A stretch of DNA of 64,000 nt from contig NW_026570267.1 of NCBI RefSeq assembly GCF_019649055.1, positions 868,001-932,000 on the forward strand, written 5' to 3'. Below the pieces are notes generated by a model. The model saw only the letters and a list, made by a program, of their open reading frames with translations. It was not told the origin of the DNA and ran no database searches. Below are positions 48,181 to 60,468 of the stretch, piece after piece (positions within the stretch are counted from its first letter, which is position 1; each line of letters begins with the position of its first letter). This DNA comes from Paramacrobiotus metropolitanus (taxonomy: Eukaryota > Tardigrada > Eutardigrada > Parachela > Macrobiotidae). The position numbers were made by a program, and so were the translations under genes.

Positions 48181-51100
48181 ATGTACCGGGGGAGTAATCA
48201 TCAGCTGCAGATATTGTGCTACCTCGTGACCTTATGGATTAATGTAGCCGCCGAGTACCGATATGAAACCGCAACCATAGCCAGCCGATTGGATTCCGAT
48301 ATCTCCAAACAGGTGATTTTTTCTCTTAACTTTTATTGAATGTCTGTGGTTAAAGATTTATAGGAGTAATACCGAACGCATGATGTGTATTTACAGATTT
48401 TATCGAATGTGGATAAGCTAAAGTCGCACGAGGATTTACTGGATGTTATCACCAATCTCACAACCGGCATCCTCTGCTCGTATAACAGGGAAATTGCTAT
48501 CCCAGTGAAATTCAACACCAGTAAATATTTTCCGGATTTGTTAAAGGCTGCTTTGTGGGTATCGAAATTCCTGGTTGATTATATTCAGACTTCCGGTCAG
48601 AATTTCGGTGAGTGCGCCGGTAAATTATATGAAATTAATAAAATTAGGATAATCGCACGCGAACACGTATCATGACTATTCATTCTCAAAGACTCTCAAA
48701 GGACTGCACAAAGAAAGCGGGTTATATGTTATTGTGTATACCACATAGTTCTCGTACATTACGTGTTTATTTAGCTTGTACAGAGTTTCAGTGTCAGAGT
48801 ACTTTCCACTTTCCAGAGACCCCCATGGATAAAGGCTATAAGTTCGTGCACCGGAGCGTCACAAATCTGTTTGATTACGAGCCCCGCCTTGTATATATAG
48901 CCATTCGACTACCTCCAACCCAGGAAGAGCAAATAAAAATTCTGGAACTGCTGCGTGAGCCCAATCCGATTCATTCAGTCATCAAGCACAAAACCTCGAC
49001 CTTGGGCAGCGGCAGTATTGAGCCCGACTCCTACGACATCTTAATCGCGTCCAGATCGCATGTTTATTATTCATGTCCCCTTGGAAAATGGCTGACAAAG
49101 ATTAGCTTGCCACTCAATTTAACCACTTCCCATCTTGATTCAAATCCCAAAAGGTTTGTTATTCTCAACGACCTGTCAAGGTTGTAAATAAGAGTTATTA
49201 TGGGAGGATATACACACTAGATCACGGTGTGTGCTGCTTAAACCTTTAAACAAATTACGTTATATAAGTGTATGATCTAAATATTGTTCACATACACAAA
49301 TTAAAATAATAATTATTGAATATTGATACTTATTACACAAATACATGCGGTAACATAAGTACCTATTTGTGCAGTACAGAAAGACGTATGCGAAATCGTT
49401 TCACGGCGTATTTTCGGGCACCGGTTCCGAGAGTACATGTTTCTCTTTTAAAAAAAGGAGACTATTTTGTTGAAACTGCAAAAACATTTGTCGGCAATCA
49501 TCCCAGCTGCTAATCTTTCGACAGTCAGCTGCGCCGGTTCACATCGCTATGTGCCGGCAGAAACGCTCGAATGATGGAGGATGAACTCGCGCAATCTGAT
49601 TAGCGCAAACGGGACTGTTTATTTGCTACAAAATTAAACCAAGGTAGCGCATCGAACTGTAAACTGTCCGCACTTCCCGGTCGTTCCCTGTAATCTACAG
49701 ACATGCATTTTTAAGAATAAGTATCGTGGGAATACATTCCGTACTAAGTGTAATTATAAAGTCCGGGAAAACCTATCGCCATGCCTCGAGAGCATGACCG
49801 CAAGTCTGGATATTACGAATTGTCAGGGGATTTGCACTTGTGGATTAAGACTAAGCCATTCTGCCAGGAAAGTAACTCTACCTTGTCGGAGGACATAGTT
49901 TTTTCTCGAGTATCAACGTGCATGCAGCGCCATGAACAGAAAAACGCACGGGTGACGGTTCATGATGCAAAAAAAACATCAGACCAATTATTCGATAACT
50001 TTGATAATCGGCTAACAAAAGTAGTAGTACAATTTTCTGTACACTATAATTATAAGTAAGCATAAGAATGCCTAATCCTATACGGTCATATTACATGCGT
50101 TTTGCTTAACAAATATGCGCTAGATAACAGCAAACAGATTTCACAAAGAAGTATATCACGCCATGTTTATTTCTGCAGCCTATCAGCGGCCATGGTTTTG
50201 GCTGCCGATATTACGGAGTGGGATATTTATCAATGCGACAAAAGGAATATTTCGGAAGTGGCCAGTGGTAATCAACGGGAGCGCTTAATAATCGATCACT
50301 TCGCCGGCACAGCCAAATGTCACAAGGATACAAATGATGTATAAACAGTAAATTATGCTTTCGCCGGGTACGCAACATTACTGAATCATGCTTGAGCTCC
50401 AATTTTCCTCTTCAGTGCGTTTTTCGGCCGGGATCAGGCTGGAGAAAGGATTCCTATTCATGCCGCTGTAAAAGCAGCTACTACTTCCTTGATGATGGAG
50501 CTCAGCTTCCTTCGTTTTCATCTTGGCACAATGACTCCACACAGGCAACGAGCGCCGGAATACCACCCGATCATATGGCTACTACTTATCCCACCGCGTC
50601 ACGGGGAGTTACCGGCCCTCCTGGACCAGGGTCCAAAATGATGCGGGCGGCGCCGGCCGCTTGTGCACTGTGCCATCCCGACTGTGATACATGCACTAAC
50701 GGTTCTCCGTGTTTTTATGCATACAATCGTGCAATCAGGTATTTAATCTGGGTATTTTCTGCAACCCACTTTTCGAAGAACCGAAGGGATGTTAAAAATT
50801 ACAAATTACAAAACCAGTCTAAGAGAATATCCTCAAGGTTTAACATGTTGTCTTAAAAACAGCAAAAAATTCAAAAACGAGATGTGACTAAAGCATTTCT
50901 TGTGATATTGCAGGATTATTCTTCTCAGTATTACCGCTCTTTGTATTGTCTCGACTTTGATTCTGGGAATATTCATTCACAGATATCGTCGCGTTAAGGT
51001 AAATGACTTATAGACTGCACCGTTACGATACAAATGTAGTGTTAGGTATAATTTTATGATTTTATTTCATTGTAAGGTGTCAGGCACTGTATTTTATTTT

Positions 51101-54019
51101 CTGTATTCTATCCGAACGTTTGTTTTCTTAGTGGCTATTATTTTTTGAAAATACCATTTTCAATATACTGTAGATACAGTACAGTCTGTGCACTTGCGTG
51201 CGGGAAATCAATATGTGCATATTATATGGTTTTTGGAACATTATTCGAAAAAAACCGCCATAGGGTTTACCAGAGGGCGGCTAAAGCGTAAAGCTATTCT
51301 TAGCTGGCGTTATTCTAAAATATCATGTAAATTCAACAATAGGGTATGATTTCTTTCTTATTGTTCAAAGGTCATTCGGGTGGCTAGCCCGAAGTTCCTG
51401 TACATCACTTTACTGGGAGCCGCTGTCATGTATTCCGAAGTACGTTAATGGTGTATATTGATTTTCTTCGCCGCAATAATCATTCATCGGACTTTATATG
51501 CAGACTATCGATTTCTTGAAAGCATAATCTAATTTGTTTTCCTAGATGATTGCCATTTTTTTCGAAGATCGACCAGACATATATATCTGCATGGCGATTG
51601 AATGGACGCGGCATCTGGGCTTTGGAATCACATACAGTTCTCTATTCATGAAAACCTGGAGGTACGCGTTGTACTGACGTACTCAGATTAACTTCTTATC
51701 GTTACTTCAGAACATGGTTAACACCTGCAAAAATCGGTAATGCAAATTTTTAATGCCGATAATCAATATACATAGTCACCAATAACAAGACGATCGCTAA
51801 TTACCTGGACGAGGAATTTGGAATGTATCTGTACGAGTATATACCAAAGTTAGCACCCTTTGCAAAACATTGAATTGTTATTTCTGGTGCGATCTTTGGA
51901 CATGAACAATGCAAAATAACGCTACAGAAATAAAGAATTATTAGAAAACTTACTATGTGTTTGTTTTTTGTGGATTGTTATTAATTTAATCACCGTTTCT
52001 ATCGTTTTGCATTACTTGTACTTATGCTATTTCAGGATATCAGGACTATTCCGAGTCAAAAGTGCACACAAGATCAAATTAACGGACAAACAGTTATTGC
52101 AGTGGATGTGCCCTATCTTATTGATCATGGTTATTTATTTGGCTACTTGGTCAGCAGGTACGTCAACGAGGGACAACCAACGACAAAATGCGTTTTGTGG
52201 GGAAAACATCCCTTGTCCATATTTTCAATTGTCTTGACCTTCATATTAGCTGTTTTTTCCCCAAACAATTTAGCCACTTTATGCTGGCTGTTATCTAATA
52301 AAATACACGGATCGGTAACCTAATTGGCGATGCGCTTGTAAATATGATGCCTAATATTGTCTGATAATAATGCCTTACAGGCGCACCTGCTACACCGGAA
52401 ATTTTGGCTAATGAGTTCGGCCAGCGATATTATCAGTGCGCATACGGATGGTAGGGATCATGTTATGTCACGTAAACGTATTCCGATGATTACTCTTGTT
52501 CTTTCCAGGTGGGATCACTGCCTCGTAGTCGGTAGGGACCTTTACCATTAGCCGTAATCGTGTTGTAATGAATAATGCAAAAATTGCCGCATATATACCG
52601 TACACAAAGTTGCGATGGGCAAGATGTTATATATACTATTTTTCCAATGTTGCACAAGCATAACGCTCGTATCGATGAGTGTATTCGTTCTGATGGGGGC
52701 AAAGTGAAAACAAGATCTGCATGGATTGTTTGCTCTTTTTGACCATAAAATTGGCCGCGTCGAATTACTCTGGCATGATCGCATTACTCAGATATTTACA
52801 CAAGTAAACGGGATAGTATACAAAAAGCCACCAACCCAATCGGATTTCTAACGTACATTCTAACCTAAACTTTTGATCCAGAAATTTTATGGTATACGAA
52901 TTTATCGCCGTCATTATTGCCATATCCATTTTCATCAGACTGTATGTGACCGTACGCTTTATTGCTGCAGTAGCATATGTATAGTAATTATTTGTAGTAC
53001 GTTAAAAATTGCCTTTGCATAACGTACAGTCCGTAAAAACGCTAAGGCACTACAATAAGATTGGTTGTACAGTTTAAAAAATGAAAAATATTTTCTTCAT
53101 TACATTTTAAAATGGCACACAAATTCGTACTCGTTACAATGTGGTATTCTTGTAGGAAATGTTACTTTCCTGTTGTGGGGCATCCGAGTCTGCTACCGCG
53201 TACGAAATGCCGAGTCATATTTTAACGAAGCTAAATTCATCAGTTTTGCCATCTACAATATTGCCGGCGTCAATGCAATATTTTTACTTCTGCAGTAAGT
53301 GCTACTGAACAAAACAAATTTGCGTTAGCTTAACATAATTATGTGCTAAAAATGTTAATGCGCCATCGTTTTCCAGTTTAGTCGTCTATCCACAAGCGTC
53401 GCCCGATATCAAATTTGTCTTTGCCTTTCTGCGTATACAATTCAGTACGACTGTCACCGTGTGCCTGGTGTTCTGTCCAAAAGTCTCGGCAATAATGCGT
53501 GGTCAGGGAGAGAACTTTGAATTCCGTGATCGTCCTGGTGCTCAAATTCCGCTCAATGGAGGTCCTGTCTCACAGGATGAAGTTATTGATGTCTATCAGG
53601 AAAATGAGGATCTTAAAGTAGGCCATCAACACATACACAAACGGCGGCGGCCACGCCCTTGCACTGATTAGTATTAACTGCACGCGCTTAATCGTATTAC
53701 ATGCTGACGACATGTCGATCATCCAGGGCGCGTGCACGTCGTTCTTTCTCTATACACGCTGCAATAATATCGTATATACTTGTAGGATGAAATCCAGAAG
53801 CTGGCATCGCAGATTGAATGGATGAAGATTGTCCATATGAATATTGGAAATCGGCATCTTAAACTCAAGCATTCCTCAGCCCAGTATCATATTGCCACAT
53901 CGTACTTTCCACCCAGCCCAATACTGCGTTCACTACGGCGACGCTCGTCCGATGCACAGGAAATGCATACGGTAGCCCGCATGTCGCCGGCTGCCGAGCT
54001 ATCCAGCGAACGCGTTTAG
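48181..54019 (+). CDS. Class C orphan receptor of the GPR158/GPR179 (mGlyR) group
   Basis: Seven-pass membrane receptor; vertebrate GPR158 binds glycine through an extracellular Cache domain and controls RGS7-Gbeta5. Fourteen exons in phase (48181-48312, 48397-48607, 48817-49153, 50179-50338, 50416-50738, 50914-50998, 51371-51439, 51546-51661, 52036-52157, 52381-52450, 52509-52531, 53156-53294, 53377-53617, 53786-54019) encode about 753 aa. Residues 1-25 form a signal peptide, 45-240 a Cache-like ectodomain, and 255-385 a cysteine-rich stalk ([24 protein letters not shown]). The membrane spans are TM1 388-412, TM2 417-439, TM3 445-475, TM4 498-516, TM5 545-565, TM6 575-595 and TM7 610-640. 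The intracellular loop [19 protein letters not shown] is typical of invertebrate members. After TM7 comes [17 protein letters not shown], a short coiled coil also conserved in the family. The ectodomain exon 3 to 4 join is the least certain, because an open segment at 49781-50059 could be an extra exon. Confidence 0.85.
52509..52531 (+). other. 23-bp microexon of the receptor gene
   Basis: Between acceptor TTTCCAG and donor GTAGGG lie 23 bases encoding WWDHCLVVG together with the flanking split codons. Both neighbours need exactly this phase, and the W-D-x-C motif in extracellular loop 2 is a family hallmark, so the exon is supported by protein conservation despite its size. Confidence 0.75.
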
Positions 54020-55235
54020 TCGCTGGAGCGCCGCGGTTTGGATTTCACATTTTTTTGCGAGCAGTATTTCTCAGAATTCGTATAACTATGGTTGGGCTAA
54101 TTAGCTGGTTTAGCAATATATATAAAATGGTATTAAACAAAGTGATATAAACTTCACCAGAAGCGATTCACGGGAAGCGTGGAGAACAAAAGATTTTGGC
54201 GGTTTATGAACGGGTTCGAAAACTATAGCGCAAATGACTTTACGTGGCATTGTACAAGTATAGTAAATTGTGGTTACAGCTTACAGGTGATTATATATGC
54301 TAATGTACAGATACTTGGCGTCTCTTTCATTTAATTTACAGCGGCTTATTTGCGTTTGTCAGGGCTTGAACTGGAGCTTTGCATGATGCTACAACTGCTA
54401 AGTTTCTTTTCCCTGAGGATTTTGCATTCTGATTTATGACCAAAAATCGAACAAGCGGCAAAGCAAGACGGACGAATTTCTTGCAAAATTTTGTGCATTC
54501 CCAGCAAACGTCTCGTATTGATTAGGTACAGTGTACAGGCACAAACAACACAATACTTAATACAACGTACGAAAGGCAGGACCAGGAACCGCAGATTTGA
54601 AAAAAGGCACCTGGAAAGTTAGTACACTGGAAATTTGTCGGCATGTCCCGTATATTGTTAGTTTAAATAGATACTCTAGATCTTGGACAATCAAATCGGG
54701 ATCGGTCTAATCGTTGGTTCTTCTGTATTTGAAACTTTAAATTTAACTTTATTGCTTCGTTATTTTATATATTTCTGATGGCTCAACTGATGATTTCCCT
54801 TACTTTTCGGTGACACACGATTAGTATTTTAATAGAAGCAATCAGAATCAGAGCATGGCAAGATCTTTTACCTCTCATGGACGATGTGTTATTGTTTGTG
54901 GTTAAAACGTTCATATTGTTATACAGTACATTGTTACTGTATATCTACTACATACGAGGATTAATTTTTAACTTCAAACGACGCTGAGCAGCTAACAATT
55001 TTATTTATTAACTTTAATTTTTTTGATTTCCTATGCACTGTTTCTACACATGCCAAGAGGCAGACACAAAGAGTACACGTTCGACGTTGCACTTTTTCAA
55101 GTGCATGAGCTTATGGTACCCGGTGCTGTTAAAGAAGCTAAATAGTTTGCAAAAAAATTAATTACAATTTACATAGGGTGCGAATATAATCATTATCAGA
55201 GCCTCTGTTGCACGATAAGAAAAAGCCTGCTGCTT
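54020..55235. other. 3' flank of the receptor gene
   Basis: Presumed receptor 3' UTR followed by AT-rich intergenic DNA. No gene, RNA or repeat was recognised. Confidence 0.4.
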
Positions 55236-55949
55236 ACCAAGGCACATTTTCCGGGTCCAAATTCAGAAAAATCTGATCTTTGGCAGAAACATAGTATACC
55301 GTCGTAGTATATTTAAAAAAATAATTTCAGCTGCTGACACTCAAAGGGCGTGGCCAAACAAAATTAATAATTAAGTAATTGCACATACTATTGCACTGCA
55401 CTAGTTTAGTACTCTAACAGCTGTTTGTATCAGTGTAATAATAATAAATCAGAAAATTCTCATCTTTTGCCGAATGACAGTGTACGACTATAGCACGTTT
55501 AAAAAATAATGAACTCTGATATTTACCACAAGTTTCGGGAGCACACTGCACACAGTGAGGAAAAGCAAAATCCAGATGCAAATACAGTGGCAATATGTGG
55601 TACGTACTGTCGCACTACCGCAAGGAATCGCAGCTACAATATGGTTTTTCTACTCTGTCGTCTTAACGTGTGCACATTAAATTTTTCATTAATCATAATG
55701 TGGCAAAATACTACGTTTCTGCAACAGGTGAAACTTTCCTGATATGCTGTTATTTTATAAAAAGCCAGTGCGGGTATAACGCTAGTGCAGAATAATAACA
55801 TGCAGTATTACTTACTTATTAATTTTGTTTGCCACGCCCTTTGAGTGTCAGCAGCTGAAATTATTTTTTTAAATATACTACGATGGTATACTATGTTTAT
55901 GCCAAAGTTCAGATTTTTCTAAATTTGGACCCGGAAAATGTACCCTGGT
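55236..55949. mobile_element. 0.7-kb inverted-repeat (foldback) element
   Basis: Inverted arms of about 180-190 bp face each other. Both begin ACCA(A/G)GG and run through ACATTTTCCGGGTCCAAATT, GTATACC and AGGGCGTGG. The loop of about 330 bp has no recognisable coding region; a 77-codon frame at 55509-55742 is featureless. The arms differ by roughly one base in ten, so the insertion is not very recent. Terminal TA flanks would suit Tc1/mariner or a related superfamily, but the assignment is open. Confidence 0.82.
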
Positions 55950-56424
55950 TAGTCAAGTATTTTATAATCTACGTTTTACGAAAACGCCGGAGGTGGATGT
56001 TTGGTAGCAACCACATGAGGTCAGTTTTATTCACAATGCTAGATGATCAAGATCCTTCATAGTTATTTTGTAATCCAGAACAGTCGCAATAACAGAAAGA
56101 GGAAGACAAATGAGATTTTTTATATGGCATGTGCTTTTGAAAGGTACATACGAGGTACATTAAAATCGTACACGTACGCTACAGCATTTGTACACAATTA
56201 GCCAATCTATAGCTCAGAATACAAAACGGTGATTTGGTAACGGCTGAAATCCCACCTGACCTTTCAGAAATCCAAATCATATCTGTTATCTGTAGCAGAA
56301 GCGGTGTCGCGCTGGATATAAATCGTAGTTGTTGATCACAATCATTTTCCCTTCCCTCCTTTCCCTTTGTCTTTCCCTTTATCCCCTCCTTTTCCTTTGT
56401 CATCCGCTTTTCCTTTTCCAGCCT

Positions 56425-56640
56425 AAAAGCTCCAAGCCCTTCGTTACCAAGAACCCTTCATATCTGCTTGCGTTGCTCGTACTGCAAATATTCTGACAAA
56501 CTTTAAGCTGATACGTATTACTCATATTAAATACATATGTATAAAAATCCGAAGAGCGACTAGCTGCTGATATACTCGTATGTATCCGTGACATCCTGAC
56601 TTACATCCGCTGCTGGCTTGTCCCCTCCTTTCTTTGGCAT
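56425..56640 (-). CDS. Possible Lys/Gly-rich microprotein
   Basis: On the minus strand, an ATG at 56640 opens MPKKGGDKPAAD and is followed by a consensus donor GTAAGT. An acceptor ending CTTTTAG near 56427 continues in the same phase into a GK-repeat stretch (GKGKADDKGKGGDKGK) that ends at TGA near 56352, for about 38 aa in all. The start resembles the basic N-terminal tail of parvulin-14 (PIN4), but no isomerase domain follows. Purine-rich DNA gives Lys/Gly in any frame, so the second part is weak evidence. Confidence 0.28.
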
Positions 56641-59600
56641 TGTGAGGTATATAACTGTATTATAAAATGATTTTAAAAAAATAATAATTTATTTGTCCAA
56701 AAATATCAAAGGACGGTAGAAATTCAGCTCCCAGTTCTAGCACACTTTAGGATTTTGCAAGGCACCACGTACTGAGTTTTTCGTTCGCATATCGCAGAAG
56801 ACCATTCCAAAAATCCGAAGATCCAGAATTAGAAACGCACGACTCTGCCCTGTGCTCTATATCATGCGCTGCAAAATACTGTTTTCGAAATGACAGTAGG
56901 GCTATTTTTAAAACCATATACTCTGTACATGACATGGAGAAAAATTATGGTATACCGTATACAGAGTTGTGATAGAGATAATATTATTTTTTTCTTTGGT
57001 TGTTTTTATTCAAAATTTAAACTGTAGTCGTACGACTTTATATACACAGAAGTAAAACGCACGCCAAGTATGTTACGCGGCAAAAAAGCATTACTTTGTA
57101 TCGCAGAAAGATTATAACGAAATAGTTTTACAAAAAACGATATTCGTTTGCATCCAGAAACCGGCATTACGCTATACAGCCCTTGTCATTATGAAATGTT
57201 TTCATTTCCTGTCTTTTTTACTGGTTAAAAAACTGGTAAGCTGGAACTCGCAAACTAAATCCGATTGTTGCGATGTGCTATATCGTACTCTTTTTGAATA
57301 TTAGTTTGTATACCAGTACGTGCAGATAGTTCAGTTATACTACAAAAAATAATACAGTTTCTTAAACAGCCTCTTAATGAAGTTTTTATTTTGTCTTATT
57401 TGTTAATGCAATTATTTTTCACAAATAAAAAATTCGGGTTACTTATGCACACTGTATGCACAAGAATATAAATAATAAATACTGAAGAGTTTTTCGGTGC
57501 TCAAATTTGACTGTAGTTTCTGGAAATTATACCGCCGTACTCGTACTTTACTATGTTTTACGAAAATACTAGATAAATTACTGTTCTGCATTAAGTGTGC
57601 GTTTGCAATCGGTAGCGTTTCAGTTATAAGCCATATACTTACAAAATTTCTTATACAAATATAAAATAACTACAGTAATTACCGCTGGGTGAAGACATTT
57701 TGTGTTTTTTATATGTATGATAGTAAAAAATGATAATTATGGTATCGAAATATCTGTGTGATACACAAAAACGTTCAAGGTATGCCGTAATTATCCTATC
57801 TTGCATAGGTCTCGTAACTTACATTACGTACATGAATATATCGTAAATACCTGTTTCACATTAAGTTTTGCAGTTCGCAAAAACTATCACAAGGTATTAA
57901 CGAGTTATAAAAATCCGGTATCGGTACCCATTCATTAATAACATAACGTTTTACATTGAAAAAAACTGTTTTATTTTGCAGTATTGAGGTCCCTGTGCGC
58001 TGGTACAGTATAATATATATAAGCTCATAATTCATAAATAAAACTGGTACCGTACGTTCATAAGCATGTTCTTATTTGCAAAATTATTCAGCAATTCCAG
58101 CAGGATAAAAACGATTAAAAAATCCATGTGATCAATTAGGTCACTCCGTGAATTACAGTTAGGTCCTATTGAACTGCAATGTATTTCTTTTTGATTTTTT
58201 AAACAAAAAAATCGTATTTTGAAATTAACTGTATTTAATTTTTACGTGGCTGTTCGGCTTAATATAATCGCTTCGCAACACAAGCTGAAAAACATCGCTA
58301 CAAAATAGTTTTACAAACTTGAATTGTTTTTCAACGTTTCAGCGAGAGGCTGTTTTGGCAACACTTTTTAAATCATACAACATTTTTACATACAGCATTT
58401 TGTCATTTGTTTACTGTATCGCTGCTTTAGGACTTAACAAAAAAGATTTTAGCGTGTTCTATTCGAAACCGTCTATTCTTGACGCAGATTAAGTGGTAAA
58501 GTTGTTTGTAAGAAGAAGCATTCTTATCATGATTTCGTGTTGTTACAAGTTACCTACATTAAGCATATATCGACGGTTTCAAGCACTATAAACGCAGCTG
58601 TAGGAAGCTTTTGTTTGCAAGAAAGTACAGGAAGTACTGCACCAAAACTTTACAGCAAATACAAAGTAGCTGTGGTACAGTAGTTCGTTTAGCACAATTA
58701 AATCACGCACATAGAATGCCGTCTGCTGTCACTGTTCCCTACGTACAGTGCTGAAAACCATCCAGAAACATCAAATGCGTGCAGCCATTACATCGCTAAT
58801 ATCGACATGAAACTAACGTCACATCCCTTTTTCGAAGTAAAATGCATGATCTTCTTCTCATAATTTGTACAGTATATGCATTACAGTTTTTGGGCCTTTT
58901 GGTTTTTAGCTTCAGGCCAAGATCGCATACACAGTTCTTCCTTAAATGTTAAAATTTTATTGGGCACGGCATCAATTGTAATATTTATAATTACCTGTAT
59001 CTGATATTAACCCGTAAAAAATTTTAGAATAAATTCCATCTCATCTGTTGGTTTAATTTAGTGTATGATCGTGCTTATGCTGAGGTAAAATCCTACTCAA
59101 AGTTTGGTTTGGAAACTGTTCAGTTTTAAATCTCCCGTACGTGTACGTCCACTTGTATAAATGTAAATGCGTATCAATTTCTTTAGTTATTGCGACCGTT
59201 TAAAAAAATAATTAGTTTACAGATAATTAAACTTTGACGAACAAAAAATATCTCGTAAATTATCTTTACAGCTCCTGGATAATTAAATAAAAACCCAAAA
59301 TGTGGTACACTTGTAACGTGCTTATTTGATTACCATCGACGGGCCGTCCAACGGGATGCGCCGCGGCAGCCATCTATCTGTTTCTCTGTCACTTGTATAT
59401 TAAGAAACTTAATGGCAACAGACATATGTATGGAGAAACCGTTTTTTAGAGCTTCCCGGAACATAAAAATTTATCTAATTACAGTTTTGAACTCCTTGTG
59501 TCCTACAAGCCGACATCCAGGATTGTTATTTTGCGTACGTGTGTTCATCCTGAATCGGCTTTATGTGTTCGCACTCCTTCCTGTGATTTCGTTCTGACAA

Positions 59601-60468
59601 ATTAAATCAGTTTAAAAGAAGTCAAGCGAGCTATAACCAGGCTCTAATCATTCAGCAAGAAGAATTGTTTTTGATCAAAAATCAATAGTTCATTTCAAAG
59701 GTATATAGTCTTAAACGCGCAAGTATATATATAAGATTCTAGCAATCCCATGCAGCATGTCGTGCGAGAATGACTTCCTAAATAACGTTAATGTTATAAC
59801 GTAGCCGGCTCAAACGGCCGAGACCGGGATGTTGCTATCCCGATGGAACTGGATTGGCTCGTTAATAGCACCAAGAAGTCGCAAGGCTGTACAGACGTAC
59901 ATGACAAACCTGAGTAGGAAGAACAGATTGACGTTGTTTTGAATAAACGACCACGACATTCAAGAATACATTTCATACGGTAGCAATTTCGCTTATCTGT
60001 TTCGATGCTTATAACATTTTCATAAAGCCGGTAGCATTTTCACTTTTTTACCAACCTATACATAAACAGAGCTTCTCTTCTGTAGCTACAAACATTTCAT
60101 GAGATTGGAAGGAGAAACAGCTGTAGCGGATACTTTTTTTATATTCATCTAATAATACTGGATTTAAATTTTCAGTCGTTAAGGATAGATGTTAGTTACT
60201 TATATTGATGGCACCTGAACAAGTTATTACTATATCGTTTGTCCATGCGTTACCTTGTCAAATGTTAAAAAGTTTATCCCGTTTAGTTATGACCAAACCA
60301 GCAGATTTCGTGCATTCGTAATGCGTACATTATTAACTGCCTGTGATGCTGCATGGTTGTGACCAATTGTACAGCGCAATGAGTATGGTGTCCTGTTATA
60401 GCACTGCGAGTACAATATTATTATAAATCCTTAATGTCGATTAAATATTTCCTACCGTCATCCCAATC
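56641..60468. other. AT-rich gene-poor stretch
   Basis: Nearly 4 kb without recognisable exons, repeats or RNA genes. It lies upstream of the plus-strand gene starting at 60469, whose promoter should be at its right end. Confidence 0.45.

Noticed and set aside
49781-50059. 92-codon ATG-started plus frame considered as a separate gene or receptor exon
   Set aside because: The receptor exons on either side join in phase without it, and the peptide has no family signal; kept only as a possible alternative exon.
54195-54230. GGGTTCGAAAACT considered as the T-arm of a tRNA
   Set aside because: No acceptor stem, D-arm or anticodon arm can be folded around it.
56179-56403. Lys/Glu-rich minus-strand frame of 74 codons
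   Set aside because: Composition follows from a purine-rich tract; no start or splice support in that frame.
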